Of a stretch of 11,411 bases of DNA, positions 1-7,352 are shown piece by piece (positions within the stretch are counted from its first letter, which is position 1; every line of letters begins with the position of its first letter). The DNA is from Stenotrophomonas sp. (lineage in GTDB: Bacteria > Pseudomonadota > Gammaproteobacteria > Xanthomonadales > Xanthomonadaceae), in contig DMZT01000254.1 in assembly GCA_003484865.1 (NCBI GenBank), positions 1 through 11,411 of the forward strand, read 5' to 3'. A model generated the notes under the pieces. It was given only the letters and a program-made list of their open reading frames with translations, was not told where the DNA came from and did no database searches. The position numbers and the translations under genes are program-made.

Positions 1-401
1 TCACCACCGCGCAGCTGCTGGAATGCCTGCTGTATTTCTATACGGCGGGCAGCCTGATCGCCTACATGCTCCAGGACCACAAGGTGACCCGCGATGAGCT
101 GTTCGCGGCGGGAGCCACCTTCACGCTGTTGGCGTGGGCCTTCGCCTTCGCTTTCGCGGTATGCCAGCAGTGGTACCCGGGCAGTTTCGTGGCGGCCAGC
201 GAGAGCGAACTGCGCACCTGGATGGAGCTGCTTTATCTGAGCTTCAGCTTGCTGTCCGGGGTCGGTTTGAGCGACGTGGTACCCATCCATTCCCAGGCGC
301 GCGCGCTGGTGATGCTGGAGCAGTTCGCAGGCGTGATGTACGTGGCGTTGGTGGTCTCGCGGCTGGTGGGACTCACCATGCTGACCCGTGCACGAAACTG
401 A
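1..401 (+). CDS. Two-TM pore-loop ion channel protein (3' part, start outside window)
   Basis: The reading frame is open from the left edge (first full codon at 3) to a TGA at 399-401, so only the last ~132 residues are visible. A hydrophobic helix (LLAWAFAFAFAV) is followed by a pore helix and pore loop (LYLSFSLLSGVGLSDVVP), then a second helix beginning MLEQFAGVMYVALVVSRLVG. This order of outer helix, pore loop ending in D-x-x-P, and inner helix is that of the Ion_trans_2 potassium-channel family, acting in the inner membrane. The filter reads GVGLSD where potassium channels usually have TVGYGD, so potassium selectivity is doubtful. No ligand-binding domain (RCK, CNB) follows the inner helix. 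Family assignment is fairly secure; the ion is not. A hairpin 15 nt after the stop probably ends the transcript. Confidence 0.75.
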   Translation, partial: TTAQLLECLLYFYTAGSLIAYMLQDHKVTRDELFAAGATFTLLAWAFAFAFAVCQQWYPGSFVAASESELRTWMELLYLSFSLLSGVGLSDVVPIHSQARALVMLEQFAGVMYVALVVSRLVGLTMLTRARN

Positions 402-415
402 ATCCAACATAAAAA

Positions 416-437
416 ATTCGCGCCAGAAGGCGCGAAT
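416..437 (+). terminator. Hairpin terminator after the channel gene
   Basis: A perfect 9-bp inverted repeat (ATTCGCGCC / GGCGCGAAT) with an AGAA loop starts 15 nt after the channel stop codon. A run of A precedes it, which gives a U-tract on the opposite strand; on the + strand only a loose T-containing stretch follows (TGTTGACGCGTTTT). The position and stem fit a factor-independent terminator of moderate strength. Confidence 0.6.
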
Positions 438-501
438 GTTGACGCGTTTTATGTGAATTCATCGGCGAGAGAGAGCCTGTTGTCGGCCGCACGCACAGGC
501 G

Positions 502-511
502 CGGTTAACCG
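502..511. promoter_or_regulatory. Palindrome in the 251-nt leader of the PD40 regulator
   Basis: CGGTTAACCG is a perfect 10-bp palindrome in the noncoding region 402-652. A weak -10-like TAGTAT follows at 520-525, but I find no good -35 for it. An operator for the regulator downstream is possible; this is inference from symmetry alone. Apart from the terminator at 416-437 and an 8-bp TGAATTCA palindrome (454-461), I see nothing else convincing in this gap. Confidence 0.2.
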
Positions 512-652
512 GCATAGGCTAGTATTCGCGCGCCTCGGTGTTTTTGCGGTTTGCGCCGATGGCGTGTGCGGAATCTGGCGGTTCGTCCTCGTGTATCGAT
601 TGTGACGTTCGCGTGAATTCCAGTGGTTTTTTGCATTTTCCTCGTGTCCTGG

Positions 653-2992
653 ATGATCAGCAACGACAGTGAGCGCCCCTCCGCCGATGTGATTCGAATC
701 GGCGACTTCCTCGTTACTCTCTCCTCGCGGGAAGTGATGAGCGAAGGCCTGCGTCGCCCACGTCGACTGACACCCAAAGCATTGGGTGTTCTCAAGGCGC
801 TGCTGCGTTCTCCAGGGGCGGTGGTTACCCGTGATGAACTGTTTGCGGAGGTCTGGCCGGATACGCTGCCGACCAACGACGTGCTGACCCAGGCGGTCAC
901 CCAGCTGCGCAAGGCCTTCGCCACTGATGACGATGCGGCCGAACCCTATATCGAAACCATTGCCAAGACCGGTTACCGCCTGCTGATGCCGGTCAGCGTG
1001 GTCGACGATGCCGCACCTGTGCTGCTGCTCGAGCCCGCGCTGCCGTCGGCCTCCACGCCTGTGCTCGCCGCCGCGCACGTACCGGCGGCACTGCCGCATG
1101 CACCGCCCCCGCAGGACCCGATCAAACGTCGTCGGCGGCGCATCCGCCGCTACGCGGTCATGGTCGTCGGGCTGGTGATGGTGGTGGCGCTGCTGGTGAT
1201 GGCCGCCATGCTGATGCAACGCGATCCGCCGGCCTCAGCGGTCGAGGCCGCGGTGGAGGACGGCACGCGGGTGATCGGCAGTCCTCAACGCCCGTATCGC
1301 CTGATTACCGCCACGGCAGGATTTGAAACGTATCCCACGCTGTCCCCGGATGGATCGCAGATCGCCTATGAAGCCGATGTGCCCAGCCGACCGGGCAGTG
1401 TCATCAAGGTGCAGACCTCCGGTAATGCACCAGCACGCGTGCTGGTCGAGCCGCCCACGGGCATGTCCGACCGCTTCCCGAGCTGGTCGCCCAATGGCCG
1501 TGAGATCGCGTTCGCCCGGTTCGGCCCGGCCGAAAGCTGCGAGGTGTTGATCGCCAGTGCGACGGGTGGGGCGGTGCGCCATGTGACCCGTTGCGACGGC
1601 ACTGAGCTGCTCAGTTTCGACTGGACCCCGGACGGTCGCGGCCTGGTCTTCGGCTCGCTGTCCGGACGGTATGCGCAGCGCGGCATCCGCACCCTGGATA
1701 TCGCCAGCGGCCGCTGGCAGCCGCTCGACTACGACATTGGCAGCGACAACTTCGAATATGCACCGCGGTACTCACCGGATGGGCGCTGGATCGTGTTCGT
1801 GCGCAATCCGCAGATCGGCGATCTGTGGCGCATGCCGGCCGAGGGGGGCAGTCCGGAGCAGCTGACCGATGATTCGGCGGAGATTCGTGGCTGGGCCTGG
1901 CGCGGCGACAGTCGCCACATCGTGTTCGGCCGCCGGGTCGACAGCGAATCGCGTCTGTATGAGCTCGATACCGATACGCGCGTTCTGCGCGACGTTGGTC
2001 TTGACGATGCGCAGTCGCCCACCGTTTCCCGGGCGAACGACATGCTCGCCTTCGTACATCGGCGCCCCCAGTTCGGCTTGTTCCGTGTGCCGGTGGAGGC
2101 AGGCGGGCTGGGTGTGCCGCAGCGACTGTTCCCCTCGGGAGGCCGTGACTCGCAGCCCATGGTCTCTCCGGACGGTCAGCAGATCGTGTTTTCTTCGGAC
2201 CGTTCGGGCAGCTATGCGCTGTGGTGGGCGGATCTGCAGCGACCTGAGTCGTTGCGTCCGATCGAGGGCCTCAGGCCCGAAGCGCGCCAGGCCTCGGACT
2301 GGTCGCATGACGGCAAGCGGGTGCTGGTGTTGGGGCGCGATGAGCATGCCAACCCCGGGATCTATGAGGTCTCCCCGCGCGATGAGCAGACGTTGCGTCT
2401 GCCGGTTCCGGTGCGCCAGCCATTGCAGGCGCTGTACGGCAAGGATCCGCTGCAGGTGCTGGTGGTGGAACGCGACCGTGATGAGCGGATGCGTCTGTCG
2501 CTGTTCGATCGCAGCCTGACCCCGTGGCGACTGATCAGCAGCATCGAGGGCGTTTCCCAGGCGCGTTATGACGTCGCCGGCGAGCGCGTATTGTTCACCC
2601 GGCTCTCGGCAGGGGGGCTTTGGCAGGCCGACGCTGCGCTGAGTTCACAGAGCATCCGCCAGATCAGCGAAGATCGCCCCACGCGCTGGCGGTATCGCAC
2701 CTGGACCGTGTCCGCGCAGGGGGGGATCGACTATCTTTCCAATCGCTCTGATTGCGCCACGGTGTTCACCCGGATCGCACAGCCGATCGCCGATCAGGAG
2801 CATTGCCTGGACGCAGACCGCCTCAGCGCCAGCAATGGATTCAGCGCAGGACCCGGCGGGGAGGCGCTGTATGTCGCGCTGGCTGTGGCCGATGGCACTG
2901 ACATCGGCGTGATGTCGCTCCCCGAGCGCGTACCGTCGCTCTTTCCGGGGTTCGTCAAGTCTATGATTCTAAAAACAAAAAACCCTTCGTAA
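653..2992 (+). CDS. Membrane-bound winged-helix regulator with PD40 beta-propeller sensor
   Basis: This 779-residue protein has three parts. Residues ~13-113 form an OmpR/CadC-type winged helix (Trans_reg_C) with a recognition-helix region near TNDVLTQAVTQLRKAF and the typical ending ETIAKTGYRL. A Pro/Ala-rich linker and a block of arginines lead to one membrane helix at ~167-188. The rest, which should be periplasmic, holds PD40/TolB-like blades of the form S-P-D-G-x-x-I-x-F near residues 230, 277, 322, 372, 414, 502 and 549. The layout matches CadC/ToxR-like one-component regulators that bind DNA from the membrane and sense outside signals; no receiver or kinase is present. I chose ATG 653 because the winged helix begins shortly after it; GTG 644 and GTG 623 are in frame, and none has a clear Shine-Dalgarno. 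An AraC regulator and a TonB receptor follow on the same strand, so it may control receptor expression (inference). Confidence 0.85.
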   Translation: MISNDSERPSADVIRIGDFLVTLSSREVMSEGLRRPRRLTPKALGVLKALLRSPGAVVTRDELFAEVWPDTLPTNDVLTQAVTQLRKAFATDDDAAEPYIETIAKTGYRLLMPVSVVDDAAPVLLLEPALPSASTPVLAAAHVPAALPHAPPPQDPIKRRRRRIRRYAVMVVGLVMVVALLVMAAMLMQRDPPASAVEAAVEDGTRVIGSPQRPYRLITATAGFETYPTLSPDGSQIAYEADVPSRPGSVIKVQTSGNAPARVLVEPPTGMSDRFPSWSPNGREIAFARFGPAESCEVLIASATGGAVRHVTRCDGTELLSFDWTPDGRGLVFGSLSGRYAQRGIRTLDIASGRWQPLDYDIGSDNFEYAPRYSPDGRWIVFVRNPQIGDLWRMPAEGGSPEQLTDDSAEIRGWAWRGDSRHIVFGRRVDSESRLYELDTDTRVLRDVGLDDAQSPTVSRANDMLAFVHRRPQFGLFRVPVEAGGLGVPQRLFPSGGRDSQPMVSPDGQQIVFSSDRSGSYALWWADLQRPESLRPIEGLRPEARQASDWSHDGKRVLVLGRDEHANPGIYEVSPRDEQTLRLPVPVRQPLQALYGKDPLQVLVVERDRDERMRLSLFDRSLTPWRLISSIEGVSQARYDVAGERVLFTRLSAGGLWQADAALSSQSIRQISEDRPTRWRYRTWTVSAQGGIDYLSNRSDCATVFTRIAQPIADQEHCLDADRLSASNGFSAGPGGEALYVALAVADGTDIGVMSLPERVPSLFPGFVKSMILKTKNPS

Positions 2993-3105
2993 CTTCTTCG
3001 TGGCGTCCTCGTCTCGAATTCGTATCAATCTCGCCAGGACTTCCTGAGGCAGCGGCCTGATTTGGCAAGACTGCAGGCCAGCAAAGGCAAACTCTTGGTG
3101 AAGTC

Positions 3106-3987
3106 ATGCGTCAGCTCTCCCTCGCCGATCGCGGTCAATCGCTCTCCCTGGACAAGGTCGTTGACGACGGTCCGTTGCCCACCTGTCTGGGTGTGGCCCG
3201 GTTGGGCAGTCTGCAGAGTCCCGGGACTACCTTCACCGTGTGGATCCAGTTGCGGGGCAGTGCGTGGGTCGAGTCCAAGGAAGGGCGGTTCCGCTTGCGC
3301 CAGCGTGAGTGGATCGCCTTCGAGAAGGAATCCCGCCCCATGGTCCAGGCCGGCCGCGACGGCCTGTGCATCGGGCTGAGCCTGGCGCCGGACGCGCTGC
3401 GCGCGCTGGGTGAGCTCACCGACTGCAGTCTCTACGCGGGTCGCGGCAGCATGAGCCGCAGCGACGCCCGCGTCGCCCTGCGGCTGTGGCGTGACGTCCT
3501 GGCCACTGGCCATCCTACCCAGGCCCTGCGCCCGGTGCTGCTGCATCTGGCCGCCCTGCAGCAGGGCATGGCGACGGGCGTACAGCGCTGCCCGGGGCGT
3601 TCGCGCAGCCGCAAGCGCCAGGTCTTCGGACGCATGCAGCGCGCCCGTCTGTACCTTGAGGGCAACAGCCACCGCGTCGTGCGCATTGGTGAGCTGGCCG
3701 AACTGACCAATTTCTCCAGCTGGTACCTGTCAAAGACGTTCCAGAGCCTGTACGCGGAAAGCCCGCAATCGCTTTCCGCGCGCCTGCGCCTGGAGCGCGC
3801 CGCCGATCTGCTGCGCGACACGGACATGATGGTGGGCGAGGTGGCGGCAGCGAGTGGATTTGACAACTGCTGCAGCTTCGCACGGGCGTTTCGAGCCCGC
3901 TTCGGACTGTCCGCGTCACGCTATCGTGAGGCCGGTGCGAATCTCTCGCCAGATTCGGCAAAGTCTTCGGTTGTCTCACGCAAATAA
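3106..3987 (+). CDS. AraC-family transcriptional regulator
   Basis: The protein has 293 residues. The C-terminal ~100 (176-276) contain the two helix-turn-helix units of the AraC DNA-binding domain: IGELAELTNFSSWYLSKTF (194-212), then VGEVAAASGFDNCCSFARAF (243-262) with the family ending FGLSASRYR. The N-terminal ~160 residues resemble a divergent effector-binding domain; I cannot name its ligand. A linker rich in Arg, Ser and Lys (161-172) separates the halves. The start is firm: an in-frame TGA at 3058 lies upstream, with no other ATG, GTG or TTG between it and ATG 3106; GGTGAAG just before it is a poor, tightly spaced ribosome site. It lies 113 nt after the PD40 regulator and 69 nt before the TonB receptor, which is its most likely target. 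Confidence 0.9.
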   Translation: MRQLSLADRGQSLSLDKVVDDGPLPTCLGVARLGSLQSPGTTFTVWIQLRGSAWVESKEGRFRLRQREWIAFEKESRPMVQAGRDGLCIGLSLAPDALRALGELTDCSLYAGRGSMSRSDARVALRLWRDVLATGHPTQALRPVLLHLAALQQGMATGVQRCPGRSRSRKRQVFGRMQRARLYLEGNSHRVVRIGELAELTNFSSWYLSKTFQSLYAESPQSLSARLRLERAADLLRDTDMMVGEVAAASGFDNCCSFARAFRARFGLSASRYREAGANLSPDSAKSSVVSRK

Positions 3988-3988
3988 T
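3983..3988 (+). promoter_or_regulatory. Candidate -10 element for the TonB-dependent receptor gene
   Basis: AATAAT matches five of six positions of the sigma-70 -10 consensus and overlaps the AraC stop codon. No good -35 lies 16-18 nt upstream, as expected of a promoter that needs an activator such as the adjacent AraC protein. Transcription would begin near 3995, so the full hairpin at 4009-4052 would be in the mRNA. Weak evidence. Confidence 0.3.
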
Positions 3989-4008
3989 TCACTGCAACGC
4001 AATCGTAA

Positions 4009-4052
4009 CTTTCCGAGGCGTTTTTAACACGCTACTAACGTACCTCGGAGAG
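4009..4052 (+). promoter_or_regulatory. Leader hairpin occluding the receptor's ribosome binding site
   Basis: CTTTCCGAGG (4009-4018) pairs with CCTCGGAGAG (4043-4052) as a continuous 10-bp stem with one G-U pair and a 24-nt AT-rich loop. The right arm contains the whole Shine-Dalgarno (GGAGAG, 4047-4052), four bases before ATG 4057. If transcribed, the stem would block ribosome entry until opened by temperature, a protein or another RNA. It could instead be a DNA operator, as the inner CCGAGG/CCTCGG is symmetric. The pairing is seen directly; the function is inferred. Confidence 0.5.
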
Positions 4053-4056
4053 ATAA

Positions 4057-6915
4057 ATGAATTTTCGTACTCCCGCAGTGCGGCTGGGCCTTCTGCCCGC
4101 CGGCATTGCGCTTGCCCTGACGCCGGCCTTTGCTTCGGCGCAGGAAGCAAGCGGCACGACCGACCTGGACCGCATCCAGGTCACCGGCTCACGTATCCGT
4201 CAGGCCAGCACCGAGACCGCCCAGCCGGTGATCGCGCTGCAGCGCGCCGACATCGAGAAGCAGGGCTTCACCAGCGTCGCCGACATCGTCCAGAACCTGT
4301 CGGCCACCGGCTCGCCGGCCATCAGCCGCGCCGATGCGCTGTCCTCGGGTGAAGAAGTTGGCGGCCAGTACGTCGACCTGCGCAACCTCGGCCCGGAGCG
4401 CACGCTGGTGCTGCTCGACGGCAAGCGCATGGGCGTCAGCTCCGGCGGTTACACCGACCTCGCCTCGATCCCGACCTCGGTCGTGGAGCGCATCGAAGTC
4501 CTGACCGATGGCGCTTCGGCGATCTACGGTTCCGACGCGATCGCCGGCGTGGTGAACATCATCACCCGCAAGAACTTCGACGGTCTGGAAGCCAGCGTCT
4601 ACAAGGGCCAGTACGGCCAGGGCGACGGCGACAAGACCACCTACAACTTCGTGTACGGCCAGACCGGCGATCGCGGTTCGATCACCCTTGGCGCCGAGTA
4701 CAGCGAGGAAAAGCCGGTTCTGGCCAAGAACCGTCGCTACAGCGCCTCGGCCAACGGTTACCGCCATCCGGTCCCGACCGATGAGGACACCAACGGCTGG
4801 AGCGCGATCACCGAGAAGGGCGTGCTGGTTACCGATGATGGCAACTACGTCCTGAACCCGGGCGGCGCCTCGAACAACTTCGGCGATTACCACGATCTGG
4901 GCAACGCCGATCTGTCCAACCCGTCGCAGCAGATGTTCCTGTCGACCGGCATCAAGCGTCGTTCGGTCTTCTCCAACGGCCAGTTCGATTTCACCGACAA
5001 CATCCGCGGTACCGCCAGCGTTCTGTACACCGAACGCGAAGCGCTCCAGCAGATCGCCGGCTACCCGTACCGTTCGGCTGCCTACGACACCCAGATGGAC
5101 GCCAACAGCGTCTTCAACCCGCTCGATACCGACGTTGATTTCATGCGTCGTACGTGGGAAGTGCCGCGTCAGACCAAGTCCGAGCTCAACACCTTCCGCT
5201 TCAGCGGCGGTCTGGAAGGCTCGTTCGAGTTCGCCGACAAGTACTTCGACTGGGATGTGGGCTACGTTTACAACCGGAACAAGGGCGTCAAGACCGGCAC
5301 CGGCAATCTGTTCATTCCGAACGTGAAGAATGCCGTCGGCCCGTCGTACCTGGATGCCAACGGTATTGCCCAGTGCGGTACCGCCGCGGCTCCGATCGCC
5401 GGCTGCACCCCGTGGAACCCGCTGCTGCCGTACGGCTCCACCGCCGACGGTTCGCTGTCCAACCCGGATCTGCAGAAGTACCTGTTCCTGCCGACCCACG
5501 ACACCTCGCTGACCACCAGCAAGGTCTACAGCGCCAACCTGAGCGGCGCCATCGTGACCCTGCCGGCCGGCGACCTGTCCTTCGCGACCGGCTACGAGCA
5601 CCGCGAAGAAGAAGCCGAGTACAACCCGGATGCGCTGCTGCAGTCGGGCCTGAGCACCGACCTGGCCGGTGCGCCGACCGCCGGTGGCTACAAGCTGGAC
5701 GAGTTCTACCTGGAACTGAACGTGCCGATCCTCGCCGATCTGCCGTTCGCCAAGGAACTGTCGGTCGATATGGCCGGCCGTTACTCGGACTACAACACCT
5801 TCGGTGACACGTTCAACTCCAAGTTCGGCCTGAAGTGGAAGCCGATCGACGACCTGCTGGTCCGTGGCACCTATGCCACCGGCTTCCGTGCGCCGACCGT
5901 CGCCAACCTGTACGGTGGCACTTCGCAGAGCTTCGACAAGTACACCGACCCGTGCGACACCGCCTTCGGTGCAGCCGTGCGCAACCCCGACGTCGCTGCC
6001 CGTTGCGGCGGCGCGGTGCCGGCCAACTTCCGTCAGGAAGCGTCGGGTGGCATTGATGCCACCGGCCCGGGTGCACAGTCGAACTACCCGTACCTGTCCG
6101 GTTCCAATGATGGCCTGCTGCCGGAAACCTCCAAGACCTGGACCGTCGGCCTGGTCTACAGCCCGAACTTCGTGCAGGGCCTGGATGTCAGCCTGGACTG
6201 GTGGAAGATCCGCATCGACAACGTCATCGCGGCGGAGTCGGTCACCTCGATCCTCAACCAGTGCTACGTGCTGAACAACGCCAACGCCTGTGACCGTGTC
6301 ACCCGTGACACCGACTCCGGTCAGGTCGTCGACGTGACCCGTACGCTGATCAACGGCGGCTACCAGGAAACCGCAGGTTACGACCTGGGTATCCGTTACC
6401 GTCTGCCGGAACTGTCCTTCGGCAATGTCGTCATCGACTGGAAGACCACCTATGTGGACTACCTCGAGTACAAGCGCGACAACGAAGCTGAAACCGCTGT
6501 CGAGCAGCACACTGGCTGGGGCACCGGCGATTGGGGCGGCAACTTCCGCGTGCGTTCCAACCTGAACATCGATTGGAGCCTGGGCAACTTCGGCGTCAAC
6601 TGGGGCATGCGTTACTACTCCGGCCTGAAGGAAGAGTGCGCCTACGATCGCGAAGGCGGCCCGGAGTGCAACAACCCGAGCTACTCGTCGGCCTATACGC
6701 TGGCGATCCCGGTGCGCAACACCGGTTCGAACACGTTCCATGACCTGCAGGTGCGTTACACCACCCCGTGGGATGCCACCATCTCGGCGGGCGCGAACAA
6801 CGTGTTCAACCACGAAGGCCCGGTGATGTACAGCCAGCCGAACTCGAGCTTCTCCTACTACGGCGGCTTCGACATCGGTCGGTTCTACTACCTGAAGTAC
6901 ACCCAGCGCTTCTGA
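4057..6915 (+). CDS. TonB-dependent outer-membrane receptor
   Basis: The 952-residue protein starts with a signal peptide cleaved after about A28 (AFASA|QEA). A TonB-box-like DLDRIQVTGSRI (36-47) follows, then the plug domain (~50-170) with the hallmark ERIEVLTDGASAIYGSDAIAG and VVNIITRK. The rest is a beta-barrel with barrel motifs such as VRGTYATGFRAPTVANLY, and it ends YYLKYTQRF, the terminal Phe expected of outer-membrane proteins assembled by BAM. It would import a nutrient using TonB-ExbBD energy; the substrate cannot be read from sequence. Eight cysteines fall in four close pairs (440/450, 633/650, 736/745, 861/871), probably disulfides in surface loops. No N-terminal FecA-type signalling domain is present, so it is not the partner of the FecI/FecR pair at the right end. 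Codon use is strongly biased, as in highly expressed genes. The start has a good SD (GGAGAG), buried in a leader hairpin. Confidence 0.95.
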   Translation: MNFRTPAVRLGLLPAGIALALTPAFASAQEASGTTDLDRIQVTGSRIRQASTETAQPVIALQRADIEKQGFTSVADIVQNLSATGSPAISRADALSSGEEVGGQYVDLRNLGPERTLVLLDGKRMGVSSGGYTDLASIPTSVVERIEVLTDGASAIYGSDAIAGVVNIITRKNFDGLEASVYKGQYGQGDGDKTTYNFVYGQTGDRGSITLGAEYSEEKPVLAKNRRYSASANGYRHPVPTDEDTNGWSAITEKGVLVTDDGNYVLNPGGASNNFGDYHDLGNADLSNPSQQMFLSTGIKRRSVFSNGQFDFTDNIRGTASVLYTEREALQQIAGYPYRSAAYDTQMDANSVFNPLDTDVDFMRRTWEVPRQTKSELNTFRFSGGLEGSFEFADKYFDWDVGYVYNRNKGVKTGTGNLFIPNVKNAVGPSYLDANGIAQCGTAAAPIAGCTPWNPLLPYGSTADGSLSNPDLQKYLFLPTHDTSLTTSKVYSANLSGAIVTLPAGDLSFATGYEHREEEAEYNPDALLQSGLSTDLAGAPTAGGYKLDEFYLELNVPILADLPFAKELSVDMAGRYSDYNTFGDTFNSKFGLKWKPIDDLLVRGTYATGFRAPTVANLYGGTSQSFDKYTDPCDTAFGAAVRNPDVAARCGGAVPANFRQEASGGIDATGPGAQSNYPYLSGSNDGLLPETSKTWTVGLVYSPNFVQGLDVSLDWWKIRIDNVIAAESVTSILNQCYVLNNANACDRVTRDTDSGQVVDVTRTLINGGYQETAGYDLGIRYRLPELSFGNVVIDWKTTYVDYLEYKRDNEAETAVEQHTGWGTGDWGGNFRVRSNLNIDWSLGNFGVNWGMRYYSGLKEECAYDREGGPECNNPSYSSAYTLAIPVRNTGSNTFHDLQVRYTTPWDATISAGANNVFNHEGPVMYSQPNSSFSYYGGFDIGRFYYLKYTQRF

Positions 6916-6941
6916 TCCATCGAAGCAATGGCGTAAAAAGA

Positions 6942-6973
6942 AAGGAGGGCGGGCCGCAAGGTCCGCCCTCCTT
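6942..6973 (+). terminator. Strong terminator after the receptor gene
   Basis: A 14-bp stem (6942-6955 with 6960-6973, one G-U pair) is closed by a GCAA tetraloop, 26 nt after the receptor stop. A-rich sequence precedes it and only a short T-containing stretch (TTGCGTTG) covers the stem end and beyond. Stem length and position make it a convincing terminator despite the weak U-tract. Confidence 0.8.
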
Positions 6974-7053
6974 GCGTTGTGGGGTAAGGAAAGTCTGAGT
7001 TTCAGCGAAAGGTGATCCGCCTCACGTTTCGGGCGTAAATTCAGTTGATACCG

Positions 7054-7080
7054 TCAATCGGTCCAATCGTGGACGATTGA
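7054..7080 (+). promoter_or_regulatory. Inverted repeat abutting the ribosome site of the six-Cys mini-protein
   Basis: TCAATCG (7054-7060) pairs with CGATTGA (7074-7080); after a one-base bulge, TCC (7062-7064) pairs with GGA (7071-7073), leaving loop AATCGT. A second, overlapping pairing is CAATCGT (7064-7070) with ACGATTG (7073-7079). It touches the weak GAGAG ribosome site (7079-7083) of the gene at 7090. It may be an operator or a leader structure; function is inferred. Confidence 0.35.
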
Positions 7081-7089
7081 GAGATCGAT

Positions 7090-7296
7090 ATGAAAATGAC
7101 GCTCGCTCAGAAGATTTCCGCTGTACTGCTTGCCTCCCTGGCGACCGCGGCCAGTGCATCGCCCGGCTTGATCGTCTGCGCAGGAGGGCGTTACTGCCAA
7201 GAGGTCCGCATCGAATGCCTCGCCGACGGTGGCTCCGCCGCCATGTGCGAGCGCCTGTGGCGCTTGTGCGTGCTGGATGCCTGTCCGCAGCGCTGA
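7090..7296 (+). CDS. Small secreted six-cysteine protein, function unknown
   Basis: I do not recognise this 68-residue protein. It begins with a clear Sec signal peptide (MKMTLAQKISAVLLASLATA, then ASA|S), predicting cleavage after about A24 and a mature form of ~44 residues. The mature part has six cysteines at 30, 36, 43, 53, 60 and 65, an even number that suggests three disulfides in the periplasm or outside. GAGAG six bases before the ATG is a plausible ribosome site. It is a single-gene unit with a terminator on each side. The signal peptide and regular cysteines argue that it is real, despite its length and an overlapping frame. Its cysteine spacing (6-7-10-7-5) differs from that of the paralogous pair at 9403-10414. 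Confidence 0.75.
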   Translation: MKMTLAQKISAVLLASLATAASASPGLIVCAGGRYCQEVRIECLADGGSAAMCERLWRLCVLDACPQR

Positions 7297-7302
7297 AACG
7301 AC

Positions 7303-7328
7303 GATGGCGCGCCACAGGGCGCGCCATC
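7303..7328. terminator. Shared hairpin terminator between convergent genes
   Basis: GATGGCGCGCC and GGCGCGCCATC form a perfect 11-bp stem with an ACAG loop. It lies 6 nt after the mini-protein stop on the + strand and 24 nt beyond the HDOD gene stop on the - strand. Short T stretches follow on both sides (CTTT on +, CGTCGTTT on -), so it can serve both convergent transcripts. Confidence 0.75.
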
Positions 7329-7352
7329 CTTTGAGAACGCTTTACCCCGCAC

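Noticed and set aside
449..1219. His-rich open frame on the - strand that looks like a metal-binding protein
   Set aside because: The histidines are the complement of GTG/ATG codons encoding the membrane helix and winged helix of the PD40 regulator. No ribosome site or signal peptide supports it.
4189..6813. An 874-codon open frame antisense to the TonB receptor
   Set aside because: It mirrors the receptor in GC-rich DNA with strongly biased codons, has no recognisable domain and is a low-complexity Val/Gly/Arg-rich product. The + strand protein is unmistakable.
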